A DNA stretch of 41,986 nt from Bacillota bacterium (GCA_023411715.1 JAEYOM010000180.1:1-41986), one strand, 5' to 3'. Shown: positions 30,674 to 39,780, counted from the stretch's first letter. Notes: generated by a model from the sequence alone, not told the origin. A program made the numbers and translations.

Positions 30674-32218
30674 ATGGCATCGCGCATAAAGATATTTGAT
30701 ACGACGCTGAGGGACGGGGAACAAACTCCGGGGGTCAGCCTGAATATACAGGAAAAGCTTGAGATAGCGCGGCAGCTTGTAAGGTTGGGCGTCGATGTAA
30801 TCGAGGCGGGTTTCGCCATATCGTCGCCGGGCGATTTTCTCGCTGTCAAGACTGTTGCCGAAAATACCAGGGGAGCTACGATAGCAAGTCTCAGCAGGGC
30901 GGTGGAAAAGGACATCGACAGGGCCTGGGAAGCCGTATGCAATGCGGAGAGCCCGCGGATACACACGTTTATCGCGACATCTGATATCCATATGAAATAT
31001 AAGCTTAAAATGACCGAGGACGAGGTGCTTGAAAGGGCCGTTGCCATGGTAAGGCACGCAAAAAAATACTGCGGGGACGTCGAGTTTTCGGCGGAAGATG
31101 CAAGCCGGACAAGGAAGGAATTCCTGTACAGGATCGTCGAAGCAGTGATCAAAGCCGGCGCGACGGTCGTCAATATACCTGACACCGTAGGTTATGCCTA
31201 TCCGGAAGAATTCGGGCTTTTAATAAAAGGCATCAGGGAAAACGTCCCATGTACCGATAAGGCAGAAATAAGTGTTCATTGCCATAACGATCTGGGCCTC
31301 GCTGTTGCCAATTCGCTCGAAGCCGTCAGGAACGGCGCGGTGCAGCTTGAATGTACGGTCAACGGCCTGGGTGAGCGTGCAGGCAACGCCTCGGTCGAGG
31401 AAATCATAATGGGCATCCAGACAAGGAAGGATTTTTACGGCGAACTGATACACAACATAGATACCAAACAAATCTACAGGACCAGCAAACTGGTCAGCAG
31501 CCTGACCGGCATGGGCGTACAGCCGAATAAGGCGATAGTCGGAGCAAATGCTTTCGCCCATGAATCAGGCATCCACCAGCATGGCGTAATGGCTGAGAAA
31601 AGCACTTATGAAATTATGACGCCCGAATCCATCGGGCTTACCCAGAACAGGATGGTGCTCGGAAAGCTTTCAGGCAGGCACGCCTTCGAGGAGAGGCTGA
31701 AGGAGATGGGCTACAATCTCGATCCCGATACGATCGCAACGGCATTTGAAAAATTCAAGGAACTGGCCGATAAAAAGAAGGAAGTACTCGACAGGGATAT
31801 TGAAGCGCTCGTCGGTGATAAGATGTCCGAGGTCAGCGAGGTCTACAAGCTCGACAGCTTCCAGATCAACAGCGGCAATAAAATAATAGCGACTGCGACC
31901 GTCAGCCTCCTGAAGAACGGGGAGCTCGTGATGGAAGCGGCTACGGGCGACGGACCTGTAAACGCGGCATTCAAGGCGGTTGAAAGGACCGTAGGCTTTG
32001 AACTGGAGCTCCAGGATTACAATCTGAAAGGCGTAACCGAGGGTACGGACGCTCTTGGCGAGGCTACCGTAAGAGTGGCAAAGGACGACAGAATATACGT
32101 TGGAAGGGGCGTTAGCACCGACGTTATCGAAGCGAGTGTAAAGGCCTATGTCAACGCTATTAACAGGGTAGTCAGCGATCATGGCGAGAAAGCTTCGGAC
32201 AGGAAGGAGAGCATATGA
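30674..32218 (+). CDS. leuA: 2-Isopropylmalate synthase
   Basis: 514 residues. The catalytic barrel starts FDTTLRDGEQTPGVSL, with metal ligands in HCHNDLGLAVANS and the GxGERAGNA motif NGLGERAGNASVEE. The C-terminal (about 390-510) leucine-feedback domain is present. It condenses acetyl-CoA and 2-oxoisovalerate, the first leucine-specific step. GGAGG lies eight bases before the ATG. It overlaps cimA by four bases. leuB, leuC and leuD are outside the window. Confidence 0.95.
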   Translation: MASRIKIFDTTLRDGEQTPGVSLNIQEKLEIARQLVRLGVDVIEAGFAISSPGDFLAVKTVAENTRGATIASLSRAVEKDIDRAWEAVCNAESPRIHTFIATSDIHMKYKLKMTEDEVLERAVAMVRHAKKYCGDVEFSAEDASRTRKEFLYRIVEAVIKAGATVVNIPDTVGYAYPEEFGLLIKGIRENVPCTDKAEISVHCHNDLGLAVANSLEAVRNGAVQLECTVNGLGERAGNASVEEIIMGIQTRKDFYGELIHNIDTKQIYRTSKLVSSLTGMGVQPNKAIVGANAFAHESGIHQHGVMAEKSTYEIMTPESIGLTQNRMVLGKLSGRHAFEERLKEMGYNLDPDTIATAFEKFKELADKKKEVLDRDIEALVGDKMSEVSEVYKLDSFQINSGNKIIATATVSLLKNGELVMEAATGDGPVNAAFKAVERTVGFELELQDYNLKGVTEGTDALGEATVRVAKDDRIYVGRGVSTDVIEASVKAYVNAINRVVSDHGEKASDRKESI

Positions 32219-33774
32219 AGAAAATCGTCGTACTCGATTCCACTTTGAGGGACGGCGCCCAGGCTCAGGGCATCTCATATACTGTGGAGGATAAGCTGAA
32301 GATCGTAAAGCGGCTCGATTCTTTGGGAGTTGACTATATTGAAGCCGGGAATCCCGGATCCAACCCCAAGGATCTCGAATTTTTCGAGAGAGTCCGGAAG
32401 ATAAAACTTGCAAATTCAAGGCTTATTGCGTTCGGAAGTACAAGAAGGGTAGGACTTCCGACAGGAGACGACGCTAATGTCAGATCACTCCTTGCCGCCG
32501 GCACCGATGCTGTGGTCATTTTCGGCAAATCATGGGATTTTCAGGTCACTGACATACTTAAAACTAGCCTTGATGAGAACCTCAGGATGATCTTCGATAC
32601 AGTGAAATTTTTCAAGGACAATGGAAAAGAAGTTGTATACGATGCGGAACACTTTTTCGACGGGTACGGTTTAAATAAGGAATATGCCGTAAAGACTCTC
32701 AAAGCAGCAGCCGAGGCGGGCGCCGACAGTATTTGCCTGTGCGATACGAAGGGCGGTTATCTGCCTATGGATATTTTCAATATCACAGGGGAAATGACAG
32801 CGCAGTTCGATGTGCCGATAGGGATACACTGCCATAATGATAACGGTATGGCCGCGGCCGGAACGATCATGGCCGTCCAGGCCGGTGCTGCCCAGGTGCA
32901 GGGTACAATAAACGGCTTTGGCGAGAGATGCGGGAATGCAAATCTCTGCACCATCATCCCGACGCTGCAGCTGAAAATGGGTTATAATTGCATTCCCGAA
33001 GGGAATATGGCTGAAATGACTCCGGTCGCACGCGCCATCAGTGAAATAGCAAACGTCATACACGACGAAAGGGCGCCCTACGTAGGCAGGGCAGCCTTCG
33101 CCCACAAGGCGGGGATGCATGCCGACGCGGTCGTTAAAAACACTGCGGCTTATGAGATATTCGATCCCGGGATTGTGGGCAACGAAAGGATATTTCTGAT
33201 GTCCGAGGTAGCGGGACGCAGCGCGGTTCTGAGCGCTGTGAACAAGGTTGATCCGACCCTTAAGAAGGATTCGCCCGAGACTATAAGAATTATTGAAAAG
33301 CTCAAGGAAATGGAACATAACGGATACCAGTACGAGGGCGCTGAAAGCTCCTTCGAGCTGATAGTCAGAAAGGTGCTGGGCAAGTATCATCCTTCCTTTG
33401 AACTAAAGGATTTCAAGGTCATAGTCAACGAGCCGTCGAAGCCCAATGAGTGCAATTCTTCAGCCGTGATCAAGGTAAAGGTTGGCGATCAGGAGGAGAT
33501 AACCGCCGCGGAGGGCGACGGCCCTGTAAATGCGCTTGATAATGCGGCAAGAAAGGCACTTTCGAGATTTTATCCAAGCATACATGAAATGAAACTGACG
33601 GACTTCAAGGTAAGAGTGCTGGATTCCACCGCGGCTACTGCCGCAAGGGTCAGGGTCCTTATAGAGTCTACGGACGGAAATGAAGTCTGGACCACGATCG
33701 GGGTCTCCACCGACATAATCGAGGCCAGCTGGAAGGCGCTTGTGGATTCGATAGAATATAAGCTCGGCTGCTGA
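32215..33774 (+). CDS. cimA: (R)-Citramalate synthase
   Basis: 519 residues, a paralogue of leuA distinguished by DSTLRDGAQAQGISYT at the active site and NGFGERCGNANLCTI. The metal-site motif HCHNDNGMAAAGT is complete. It condenses acetyl-CoA with pyruvate to citramalate, giving 2-oxobutyrate for isoleucine without threonine deaminase. A C-terminal regulatory domain is present. Translation is coupled to leuA by the ATGA overlap. The alternative, a second isopropylmalate synthase, is less likely given these residues. Confidence 0.93.
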   Translation: MKKIVVLDSTLRDGAQAQGISYTVEDKLKIVKRLDSLGVDYIEAGNPGSNPKDLEFFERVRKIKLANSRLIAFGSTRRVGLPTGDDANVRSLLAAGTDAVVIFGKSWDFQVTDILKTSLDENLRMIFDTVKFFKDNGKEVVYDAEHFFDGYGLNKEYAVKTLKAAAEAGADSICLCDTKGGYLPMDIFNITGEMTAQFDVPIGIHCHNDNGMAAAGTIMAVQAGAAQVQGTINGFGERCGNANLCTIIPTLQLKMGYNCIPEGNMAEMTPVARAISEIANVIHDERAPYVGRAAFAHKAGMHADAVVKNTAAYEIFDPGIVGNERIFLMSEVAGRSAVLSAVNKVDPTLKKDSPETIRIIEKLKEMEHNGYQYEGAESSFELIVRKVLGKYHPSFELKDFKVIVNEPSKPNECNSSAVIKVKVGDQEEITAAEGDGPVNALDNAARKALSRFYPSIHEMKLTDFKVRVLDSTAATAARVRVLIESTDGNEVWTTIGVSTDIIEASWKALVDSIEYKLGC

Positions 33775-33849
33775 AATACCCCGTTGCAATCTGTTACGCT
33801 TTTATGGTACAGTTATTTTGCCTGTAGCCAAATGAAAGGTGGTATCGGA

Positions 33850-34125
33850 TTGATATTAAACGGCAAGATCTATATAGAAGGAAAGCTGGTTAGGGAATCT
33901 TCGGCAGAGGATAACGAGGAGGCCCACAGCTTCAGGGACAAACTGGAGAAGTGCCTCATAGACCTTTGCGCCGGTATGGAGATACCTGTCCCGCTTTGGC
34001 TTAAAAAGAACACACGTGAGCTTGCCATATTCAGAAAAACATTTTTCACTTCAGAACAATTCATGGAAAAAGTTTGGTTCGATAAATTTGAGATACTCCT
34101 GCTCGGCAGCGAGCTGAGAAAATAA
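33850..34125 (+). CDS. Small conserved protein of unknown function
   Basis: 91 residues, starting MILNGKIYIEGKLVRE and ending in helices (FRDKLEKCLIDLC, then FIFRKTFF-like segments and WFDKFEILLLGSELRK). No motif was recognised. The start is taken as TTG at 33850 because AAAGGTGG lies seven bases upstream; the in-frame ATG at 33832 is within reach but has no ribosome site. It follows cimA by 75 bases in the same direction and may share its transcript. Confidence 0.65.
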   Translation: MILNGKIYIEGKLVRESSAEDNEEAHSFRDKLEKCLIDLCAGMEIPVPLWLKKNTRELAIFRKTFFTSEQFMEKVWFDKFEILLLGSELRK

Positions 34126-34307
34126 CCCAGCTTATGTCTGCCGCCGTGCCGATCATCACAGCAGATAACCCGTCTTCAGAAGTTCTCACTCCAATGGACG
34201 ACTGAGAGTTTTTAATTGGAAAGTTATTAACGTATTAGAAGCTGCCAAAACGCATATAAATAAAATGATTTTTAACTTATAGCGGTTTATTTTGCGGAGG
34301 TGTGGTT

Positions 34308-35009
34308 TTGGGCAGGTACAGGCTTGCTGCGATCTATTTTCTGGCGGTACTGTTTGCGCTGTCGCTGACACAGATATTTATCGATGCGCAGACCGAAGCT
34401 TCACTGCATGCCAGTACTCAGGCAGAAAAAAAATCATATACGATATTTATAGAAATAGAGGATAAAACTTTATATCTGCTTGAAAATGGCAAATGTATCA
34501 AGGAATACAGGATAGCATCCGGAATGTCCGGCCTGCCGTCGCCTCTGGGCTGCTGGAAGATAGTCGAAAAAGGAGACTGGGGCGAAGGCTTCGGAGGCAG
34601 ATGGATGGGGCTTGACGTCCCCTGGGGCATATACGGTATCCATGGGACGCTTGCTGACGAATCGATCGGCTCAGCGGCCAGCCACGGCTGCATACGGATG
34701 TTCAGCGAAGATGTTGCCGAGCTCTACAGACTTGTGCCAACAGGTACGGATGTAGTCATCGTGAACGGGCAATTCGGGCCCTTTGGCAAGGGCTTTTCCG
34801 AGATAAACCCCGGCGACAGGGGCTCAGACGTTTACGCCATACAACAGCGCCTCAAGCAGCTGGGGTTCTATAACGGGCCGTTCGATGGTATTTATGAGGA
34901 GGATCTGAAAAATGCTCTGCATAAATTTCAGAGGGCAAACAAGCTGAAGGCCGAGAATACGGTCACCTACGAGGCCTGGCGCAAGATGGGTTTTTGTGAA
35001 TTTGAGTGA
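34308..35009 (+). CDS. L,D-transpeptidase with peptidoglycan-binding domain
   Basis: 233 residues. An N-terminal membrane anchor or signal (about 5-25) exports it. The YkuD domain has HGTLADESIGSAASHGCIRM with the catalytic cysteine near residue 127. A C-terminal peptidoglycan-binding domain (about 167-225) has GDRGSDVYAIQQRLKQLGFY and DGIYEEDLKNALHKFQ. It cross-links or modifies peptidoglycan stems. I choose TTG at 34308, seven bases after GGAGG; the GTG at 34302 is too close to it. It is convergent with the transketolase genes. Confidence 0.93.
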   Translation: MGRYRLAAIYFLAVLFALSLTQIFIDAQTEASLHASTQAEKKSYTIFIEIEDKTLYLLENGKCIKEYRIASGMSGLPSPLGCWKIVEKGDWGEGFGGRWMGLDVPWGIYGIHGTLADESIGSAASHGCIRMFSEDVAELYRLVPTGTDVVIVNGQFGPFGKGFSEINPGDRGSDVYAIQQRLKQLGFYNGPFDGIYEEDLKNALHKFQRANKLKAENTVTYEAWRKMGFCEFE

Positions 35010-35025
35010 GGCTGCGGGCGACTGA

Positions 35026-35958
35026 CTATTTTAAAAACTCGTTAACCGATTTTTCTATTCCCACAGCATTGAGTCCGTAGTAGGCGAGCAGCTCGTCATA
35101 CGGGCCTGAACTTGCATAGGTCTTGGGTATCCCCAGACGTTTCACCCTAACGGGGCATTTTGTGCTGCATACCTCTGATACCAGAGTTCCCAGGCCGCCG
35201 TCCGCATAATGCTCCTCCACTGTTATGATGCCTTTTGTTTTTTGTGCCGACGCTATGACCAGTTCCTCATCGATAGGACAAACGGTGGGCATGCCTATAA
35301 GGCGGACTGAAACGCCCTGTTCTGAAAGGCTGTCGGCGGCTTCTATGGCAGCTTTAGTCGCGGAACCTGTGGATATGACCGTTACATCGCCGCCTTCCCT
35401 AATGATGCGACCCTTGCCGATCTCGAAGGGCTGCTCGTCAAAAAGGATGGGGATACTGGGATTGCCGATACGCATGTAGACCGGCCCCTCATGTTCCAGC
35501 ATTGCCTTCACTGCCGTCCTTATCTCGGTCGGATCCTGCGGCGCAAGAACTACAACGCCTGGAATCATCCTGATGATGGCAAAATCCTCAAGGGAATGAT
35601 GGGTCGCGCCAAGATCGGAATAGGAAATGCCGCAATTACGGCCTACAACCTTGACGTTCTGCTTCATATAGCCCAGGTCGTTTCTGAACATTTCAAACGG
35701 CCTCACAGTAACGAATGGAGCGATGGCACAGAATACCGGGATCTTACCTGTTGTGGCAAGGCCGGAGGCAACGCCGATGACGCCCTGCTCCATAATCCCG
35801 CATTCATAGTATCTCTCCGGATACTGCTTCGCAAAGTCTCCGAATCCGGAGCTTTTACCGCTATCTGCTGAAAGAACGACTATTTTATCATTTTCTTTGG
35901 CAAGCGCTGTTACCGCTTTGCCGAATTCTTTCCTTGGATCAAGATATTCACCGATCAT
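35026..35958 (-). CDS. Transketolase, C-terminal subunit
   Basis: 310 residues, with the pyrimidine-binding half of transketolase (DSGKSSGFGDFAKQYPERYY, then CGIMEQGVIGVASGLA) and the C-terminal domain. Together with the N-terminal subunit it reconstitutes a full transketolase with thiamine diphosphate, moving two-carbon units between sugar phosphates. Split transketolases are common in sugar and polyol catabolic loci. It overlaps the N-terminal subunit gene by four bases. The third gene of the leftward rpiB-tktN-tktC operon. Confidence 0.93.
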   Translation of the reverse strand: MIGEYLDPRKEFGKAVTALAKENDKIVVLSADSGKSSGFGDFAKQYPERYYECGIMEQGVIGVASGLATTGKIPVFCAIAPFVTVRPFEMFRNDLGYMKQNVKVVGRNCGISYSDLGATHHSLEDFAIIRMIPGVVVLAPQDPTEIRTAVKAMLEHEGPVYMRIGNPSIPILFDEQPFEIGKGRIIREGGDVTVISTGSATKAAIEAADSLSEQGVSVRLIGMPTVCPIDEELVIASAQKTKGIITVEEHYADGGLGTLVSEVCSTKCPVRVKRLGIPKTYASSGPYDELLAYYGLNAVGIEKSVNEFLK

Positions 35959-36818
35959 CTATTTTCACCTGATTTCTGCTCCAGAGCCTGAGTCCTGTCA
36001 CTGATTTCTTTTTCGGCCGCTTCGGCTTCTTCCCTGGACGGGCTCCAATAATGGAATGCAACATCGCCTTCTCCTTCGGATAGCCCCCTGCACTTGACGG
36101 TGTGTGCGATTATCGCGGTAGGCCTGCCTTTTTCCAGCGGTATCGAGTCAAGGGTTTCGACGACCTCCCGCATGTCGTTGCCGTCTATGCTCCTTACAGC
36201 CCACCCGAATGCCTTGAAGCGTTCGTCTATAGGCGTCATGTTCATTACGTCTTCCACTTTTCCGCTGATCTGAAGTCCATTGTTATCGATAAATAAAACT
36301 ATATTGTCCAGATGATAATGGGATGCTACTGAGGCGGCTTCCCAGTTGGAGCCTTCCGGCAGCTCACCGTCTCCCATCACGACAAATACTTTTGCATCCG
36401 GGTATTCATCCCTTACACCCAGCGCCATACCGCAGGCTATCGACAAACCGTGTCCCAGCGCGCCTGTGTTGGCTTCCACCCCCGGCAGCTTATGCATGTC
36501 CGGATGGCCAGGGATCTTGGAATGCAGGCTCCCGTAGGTATCCAATATCTCCTTGTAGAAATACCCTCTTTCCGCAAGTACGGCGTATTGTGCCAGGCAT
36601 TTGTGCCCGGCCGACAGAATAAACCGGTCCCTGTCCTCTTTTTGGGGATTTGCGGGATCTATATTCATAGCATGGAAGTAAACGGCTGTGACGATATCCA
36701 GGCAGGAGAGCGCCCCGCCGATATGGCCGTGTTTGCTTGCCTTGATCATTCGGATTACATTTTCACGACACTTTGAAGCCGTCAGTTCCAGAGCAGCTAT
36801 TTTATTCAAATCTGCCAT
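35955..36818 (-). CDS. Transketolase, N-terminal subunit
   Basis: 287 residues carrying the thiamine diphosphate fold: GHIGGALSCLDIVTAVYF near the start, NTGALGHGLSIACGMALG, and the cofactor motif GDGELPEGSNWEAA leading to FIDNNGLQISG. It pairs with the C-terminal subunit encoded next. Its start codon overlaps the stop of the RpiB-like gene by one base, so the three genes are one translational unit. Confidence 0.94.
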   Translation of the reverse strand: MADLNKIAALELTASKCRENVIRMIKASKHGHIGGALSCLDIVTAVYFHAMNIDPANPQKEDRDRFILSAGHKCLAQYAVLAERGYFYKEILDTYGSLHSKIPGHPDMHKLPGVEANTGALGHGLSIACGMALGVRDEYPDAKVFVVMGDGELPEGSNWEAASVASHYHLDNIVLFIDNNGLQISGKVEDVMNMTPIDERFKAFGWAVRSIDGNDMREVVETLDSIPLEKGRPTAIIAHTVKCRGLSEGEGDVAFHYWSPSREEAEAAEKEISDRTQALEQKSGENR

Positions 36819-37258
36819 CAGATCTCACCTTTTTCATAAGAGACTATTCTGTCCACTTTCGACTTAGACCTTGAATTTGGGTCGTACGTCAATCCGAGGT
36901 ATTCCTTGACAAAACACTTGGCCGATTCTATTCCTGTAACCTGGGCGCCCATTGTTATAATGTTGGCGTTATTGCTCAGCTGCGCGCGCTGTGCCTGGTA
37001 TATGTCGGCGACCAGAGCCGCGTAAGCGCCTTTGACTTTGTTGGCTGCGATACATACTCCAATGCCCGTTCCGCAGATAAGGACGCCCCTGCTGCAAATG
37101 CCCGCCGCAACGTTGGTAGCTACCTTTATTGCCGTGTTGGCATATATGGGGTCATCACTGCCGTAATCTATGCATTCGTGCCCCAACGATTCGATAAATG
37201 GGATTAACGCCTTTTTAAAGTCTGTTGCGTTGGGATCACATCCGATTGCTATTTTCAT
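36818..37258 (-). CDS. RpiB/LacA/LacB-family sugar-phosphate isomerase
   Basis: 146 residues. The active-site strand GVLICGTGIGVCIAANK holds the catalytic cysteine and anion-binding loop, and NNANIITMGAQVTG follows. It interconverts aldose and ketose phosphates (ribose-5-phosphate or a related tetrose/pentose/hexose phosphate). Which sugar is not determined. It is first in the operon, transcribed from a strong promoter at 37315-37343 divergent from the GntR gene. Confidence 0.9.
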   Translation of the reverse strand: MKIAIGCDPNATDFKKALIPFIESLGHECIDYGSDDPIYANTAIKVATNVAAGICSRGVLICGTGIGVCIAANKVKGAYAALVADIYQAQRAQLSNNANIITMGAQVTGIESAKCFVKEYLGLTYDPNSRSKSKVDRIVSYEKGEI

Positions 37259-37302
37259 ATAAATCTCCCCTGTATTATGAGCTTTGTGCGCTGGGCTTAC
37301 TT

Positions 37303-37321
37303 GTATATACCTGTATAATAC
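37303..37321. promoter_or_regulatory. HutC-type operator sites over the rpiB promoter
   Basis: GTATATAC (37303-37310) fits the HutC-subfamily consensus GT-N-TA-N-AC exactly. TGTATAATACA follows at 37312-37322 and overlaps the rpiB -10. TTGTAT and ATACAA arms also form a larger inverted repeat (37301-37323). The divergent GntR/UTRA protein is the likely binder. Confidence 0.6.
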
Positions 37322-37343
37322 AATAAGGCCTATGATTTGTCAA
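37315..37343 (-). promoter_or_regulatory. rpiB-transketolase operon promoter
   Basis: On the minus strand, TTGACA (37338-37343), 17-base spacer, TATTAT (37315-37320). Confidence 0.8.
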
Positions 37344-37419
37344 TCGCTAACTCCGGAATTTGCCGGTTTTTATGGACCAACGCACTACAGTGGTGCAATA
37401 TCGGCAGCATCTATAAAAG

Positions 37420-37448
37420 TTGACAATAACCGATAAATTACATATAAT
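37420..37448 (+). promoter_or_regulatory. gntR promoter, perfect consensus
   Basis: TTGACA (37420-37425), 17-base spacer, TATAAT (37443-37448). The predicted start falls within about 20 bases of the GntR start codon, so the 5' UTR is short. Confidence 0.85.
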
Positions 37449-37474
37449 TTTCATATATTATGGAAGGCAAAATT

Positions 37475-38194
37475 ATGCTTGAACGCTCGAATCCAAAGCC
37501 CTTATATCAGCAATTGACCGAGATCATAAGGGAAAAAATTCATATTGGGGAATGGAAAGCCGGTAATCCGATACCTTCGGAGAATGAGCTTAGCAAGATG
37601 TACGGACTTAGCAGGATGACCGTCAGATCCGTTATAACCCAATTCGTTTCAGAGGGTTTGCTGTACCGTGTACCGGGCAAGGGGACTTTTGTCGCCGAAC
37701 CTAAAATCACAGCAAAGTCTTTGTCCTATGCCGGTATAAGGGAACAGCTTGAACAGATGGGATATGCGATATCTACCCGTATATTGAGCGCCGAGATAAT
37801 CGACGCGACGGGTACTGTCGCGGAAAACCTTGCTTTGGAAAGAGGCGGCCCGGTGTATATGATAAAAAGGTTGAGGTACATCGATAAAGATCCCCTCAGC
37901 CTGCATGTGAGTTATGTGCCCGTCGCAATGTGCAAAGACTTCGATTCAGGGAAATTGGAGAATGAACAGCTTTGTGTCATACTTAAAAACGATTACGGCC
38001 TGTCCCGCGGCAAGGTAGTGGAAACTCTCGAATCCTGCATGGCAACGACAACTGAAGCAAAGCTTCTGGAAATAAAGGCAGGCCATCCTCTGCTGTTGCT
38101 GGAAGATATCATATATTCTGGCGACGGAGTGCCTTTTGAATATTCGAAGGTACTTTTCAGGGGAGATAAGATCAAGATCAAAATGGAATTCTGA
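37475..38194 (+). CDS. GntR-family regulator, HutC/UTRA type
   Basis: 239 residues. The winged helix is at about 1-70 (PLYQQLTEIIREKIHIGEWKAG, IPSENELSKMYGLSRMTVRSVI, GTFVAEPK), followed by a UTRA ligand domain from about 90. UTRA proteins bind small sugar phosphates or similar effectors. It lies between the rpiB-transketolase operon and the polyol dehydrogenase, with HutC-type sites in the shared region, so it should control the sugar locus and itself. The ATG at 37475 follows GGAAGG by seven bases. Confidence 0.92.
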   Translation: MLERSNPKPLYQQLTEIIREKIHIGEWKAGNPIPSENELSKMYGLSRMTVRSVITQFVSEGLLYRVPGKGTFVAEPKITAKSLSYAGIREQLEQMGYAISTRILSAEIIDATGTVAENLALERGGPVYMIKRLRYIDKDPLSLHVSYVPVAMCKDFDSGKLENEQLCVILKNDYGLSRGKVVETLESCMATTTEAKLLEIKAGHPLLLLEDIIYSGDGVPFEYSKVLFRGDKIKIKMEF

Positions 38195-38552
38195 TCGACT
38201 CCGGGACTAATAACGAATCTGCTTTCCCAAGTTTTTCTGTCCTAATATGTGTTCAGTTCAAAAATCTTCACTGCCGCTGACAAAGTCGGAATATCTCAAG
38301 GATTGAATAATTCACGGCAAACAGGAAACAGACGACCCGCAAAGCTTTTTCGGTTGGTACCACCACTGCTCTCTGATCATAGTAGAGGCAAAGTAGAGGC
38401 AAAAGGCAGGACGACAAAAAAGCTTTTGCAGTAGAAAGTTTTCTATCAGATATAGACTATTCACAATAAACTGTTATATTGTAAGTAGACTATAAAAATA
38501 GTCCCTGGTGTGTATTATAAAGATCTGATTATTTTCAAAGGGGATGATAGCT
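38195..38552 (+). promoter_or_regulatory. Gap before the dehydrogenase: repeats and candidate operator
   Basis: No gene is recognised in these 358 bases. GCAAAGCTTTTT (38339-38350) is the inverse of AAAAAGCTTTTGC (to 38429) apart from one base. An 11-base unit containing GTAGAGGCAAA is tandemly doubled near 38382-38404. GACTAT-AAAA-ATAGTC (38488-38503) is a perfect inverted repeat, with another GACTAT about 35 bases upstream, and could be an operator. A possible -10 is TATTAT at 38513-38518; no good -35 was found. Confidence 0.4.
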
Positions 38553-39602
38553 GTGCAAGGAAAGATGAAAGTAGCCGTAATGACTGAAATCGGCAAAATG
38601 GAATTCGTAGAGAGGAATATTCCTCAGGCAAAACAGGGGGAAGTCCTGGTCAAAATTGAATATGTAGGCGTATGCGGCTCGGATCTGCATTACTTTGAAT
38701 CGGGTAGGATCGGCAATTTCATTGTAAAGCCGCCATTCGTGCTCGGACATGAGGCGAGCGGCGTCGTAGTCGAGACAGGTCCCGGCGTCACAGGGCTGAA
38801 GGCGGGAGACCGTGTAGCGCTTGAGCCAGGCAAGACCTGCGGGCACTGTGAATATTGCAGAAAAGGACTATATAACCTCTGCCCGGATGTTGAGTTCTTT
38901 GCCACGCCGCCATACGACGGAGTTTTTCAGGAATATGTGGCGCATGAAGCCGATCTGTGCTTCAAGCTCCCCGATAGCGTAAGCCTGATGTCGGGTGCAT
39001 TGATAGAGCCGCTGGCCGTCGGTTTTCACGCTGCGAACCAGGGCGGCGCGCACGTAGGACAGACTGCTATGATAACGGGCTCAGGCTGTATCGGACTCGT
39101 TACGATGCTGGCGCTCAAATCCATGGGTGTTACGGAGATATATGTGGCCGACATAGAGCAGAAACGCCTCGACAAGGCACTTGAGCTCGGGGCGACAAAG
39201 GCAATAAACAGCATGCAGCAGGATCCGGTAAAAACCGTCATGGAATTGACTGGCGGAAGAGGCGTCGATATAGCTTTCGAGACTGCCGGAACGGAAATAA
39301 CGGCAGGCCAGCTCCTCGAAGTGACGCATAAGGGCGGCACGATTGTATTTGTAGGCTACAGCGGGAAAGGCAGCATCAACCTGCCCATGAACATGGCGCT
39401 GGACAAGGAGCTTACGCTCAAGACGATATTCCGCTACAGGCATATCTACCCGATGGCAATCAAAGCCGTTGCAGGCGGAAGCATCGACCCCGAAAAGATC
39501 GTTACAGCGCAGTTTGATTTCGACGACATCCAGAGAGCCATGGACGAGAGCATACACAACAAGGCCGAGATCGTCAAGTCGGTCATTAAAATAGCTATCT
39601 GA
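38553..39602 (+). CDS. Zinc-dependent polyol (sorbitol/xylitol-type) dehydrogenase
   Basis: 349 residues of the medium-chain dehydrogenase family. The catalytic zinc ligands are in VCGSDLHYFESG and GHEASG, and the structural zinc is held by four cysteines in CGHCEYCRKGLYNLC. The Rossmann motif is TGSGCIGLVTMLALKSMG. It oxidises a polyol to a ketose with NAD(P)+, in keeping with the neighbouring kinase, isomerase and transketolase. The start is uncertain: GTG at 38553 (AAAGGGG nine bases upstream), ATG at 38544 or ATG at 38565. Confidence 0.88.
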   Translation: MQGKMKVAVMTEIGKMEFVERNIPQAKQGEVLVKIEYVGVCGSDLHYFESGRIGNFIVKPPFVLGHEASGVVVETGPGVTGLKAGDRVALEPGKTCGHCEYCRKGLYNLCPDVEFFATPPYDGVFQEYVAHEADLCFKLPDSVSLMSGALIEPLAVGFHAANQGGAHVGQTAMITGSGCIGLVTMLALKSMGVTEIYVADIEQKRLDKALELGATKAINSMQQDPVKTVMELTGGRGVDIAFETAGTEITAGQLLEVTHKGGTIVFVGYSGKGSINLPMNMALDKELTLKTIFRYRHIYPMAIKAVAGGSIDPEKIVTAQFDFDDIQRAMDESIHNKAEIVKSVIKIAI

Positions 39603-39630
39603 TCTCTTTATATCAGTCTTATTCCAGGGA

Positions 39631-39665
39631 AGTCCGGTTTCAGCAAGTTGAAACCGGGCTTTCTT
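39631..39665 (+). terminator. Terminator after the polyol dehydrogenase
   Basis: Twelve-base stem AGTCCGGTTTCA / TGAAACCGGGCT (one T-G pair) with loop GCAAGT, then TTTCTT. Confidence 0.85.
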
Positions 39666-39751
39666 GTATGTATCCTACTTAGCTTTGATTCCCGGATTAG
39701 ACTATGAGTGGAAGTCAATAAACTCGCTTTCCAAGCAGGAAACTTGAATTA

Positions 39752-39780
39752 TTTTCATATGCATATTAGTGTGCTATAAT
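39752..39780 (+). promoter_or_regulatory. Promoter of the FGGY kinase gene
   Basis: TTTTCA (39752-39757), 17-base spacer, TATAAT (39775-39780). TTGTATATGG just downstream (near 39791) resembles half of the HutC-type site at the rpiB promoter. Confidence 0.6.

Noticed and set aside
38355..38363. TGGTACCAC, identical to part of the T-box core, before the polyol dehydrogenase.
   Set aside because: No stem I, no specifier loop and no terminator follows. The nine bases are palindromic in the middle and probably coincidental.
38249..38434. A 61-codon ORF in the gap before the dehydrogenase.
   Set aside because: No ribosome site and no domain pattern; it runs through the inverted and tandem repeats.
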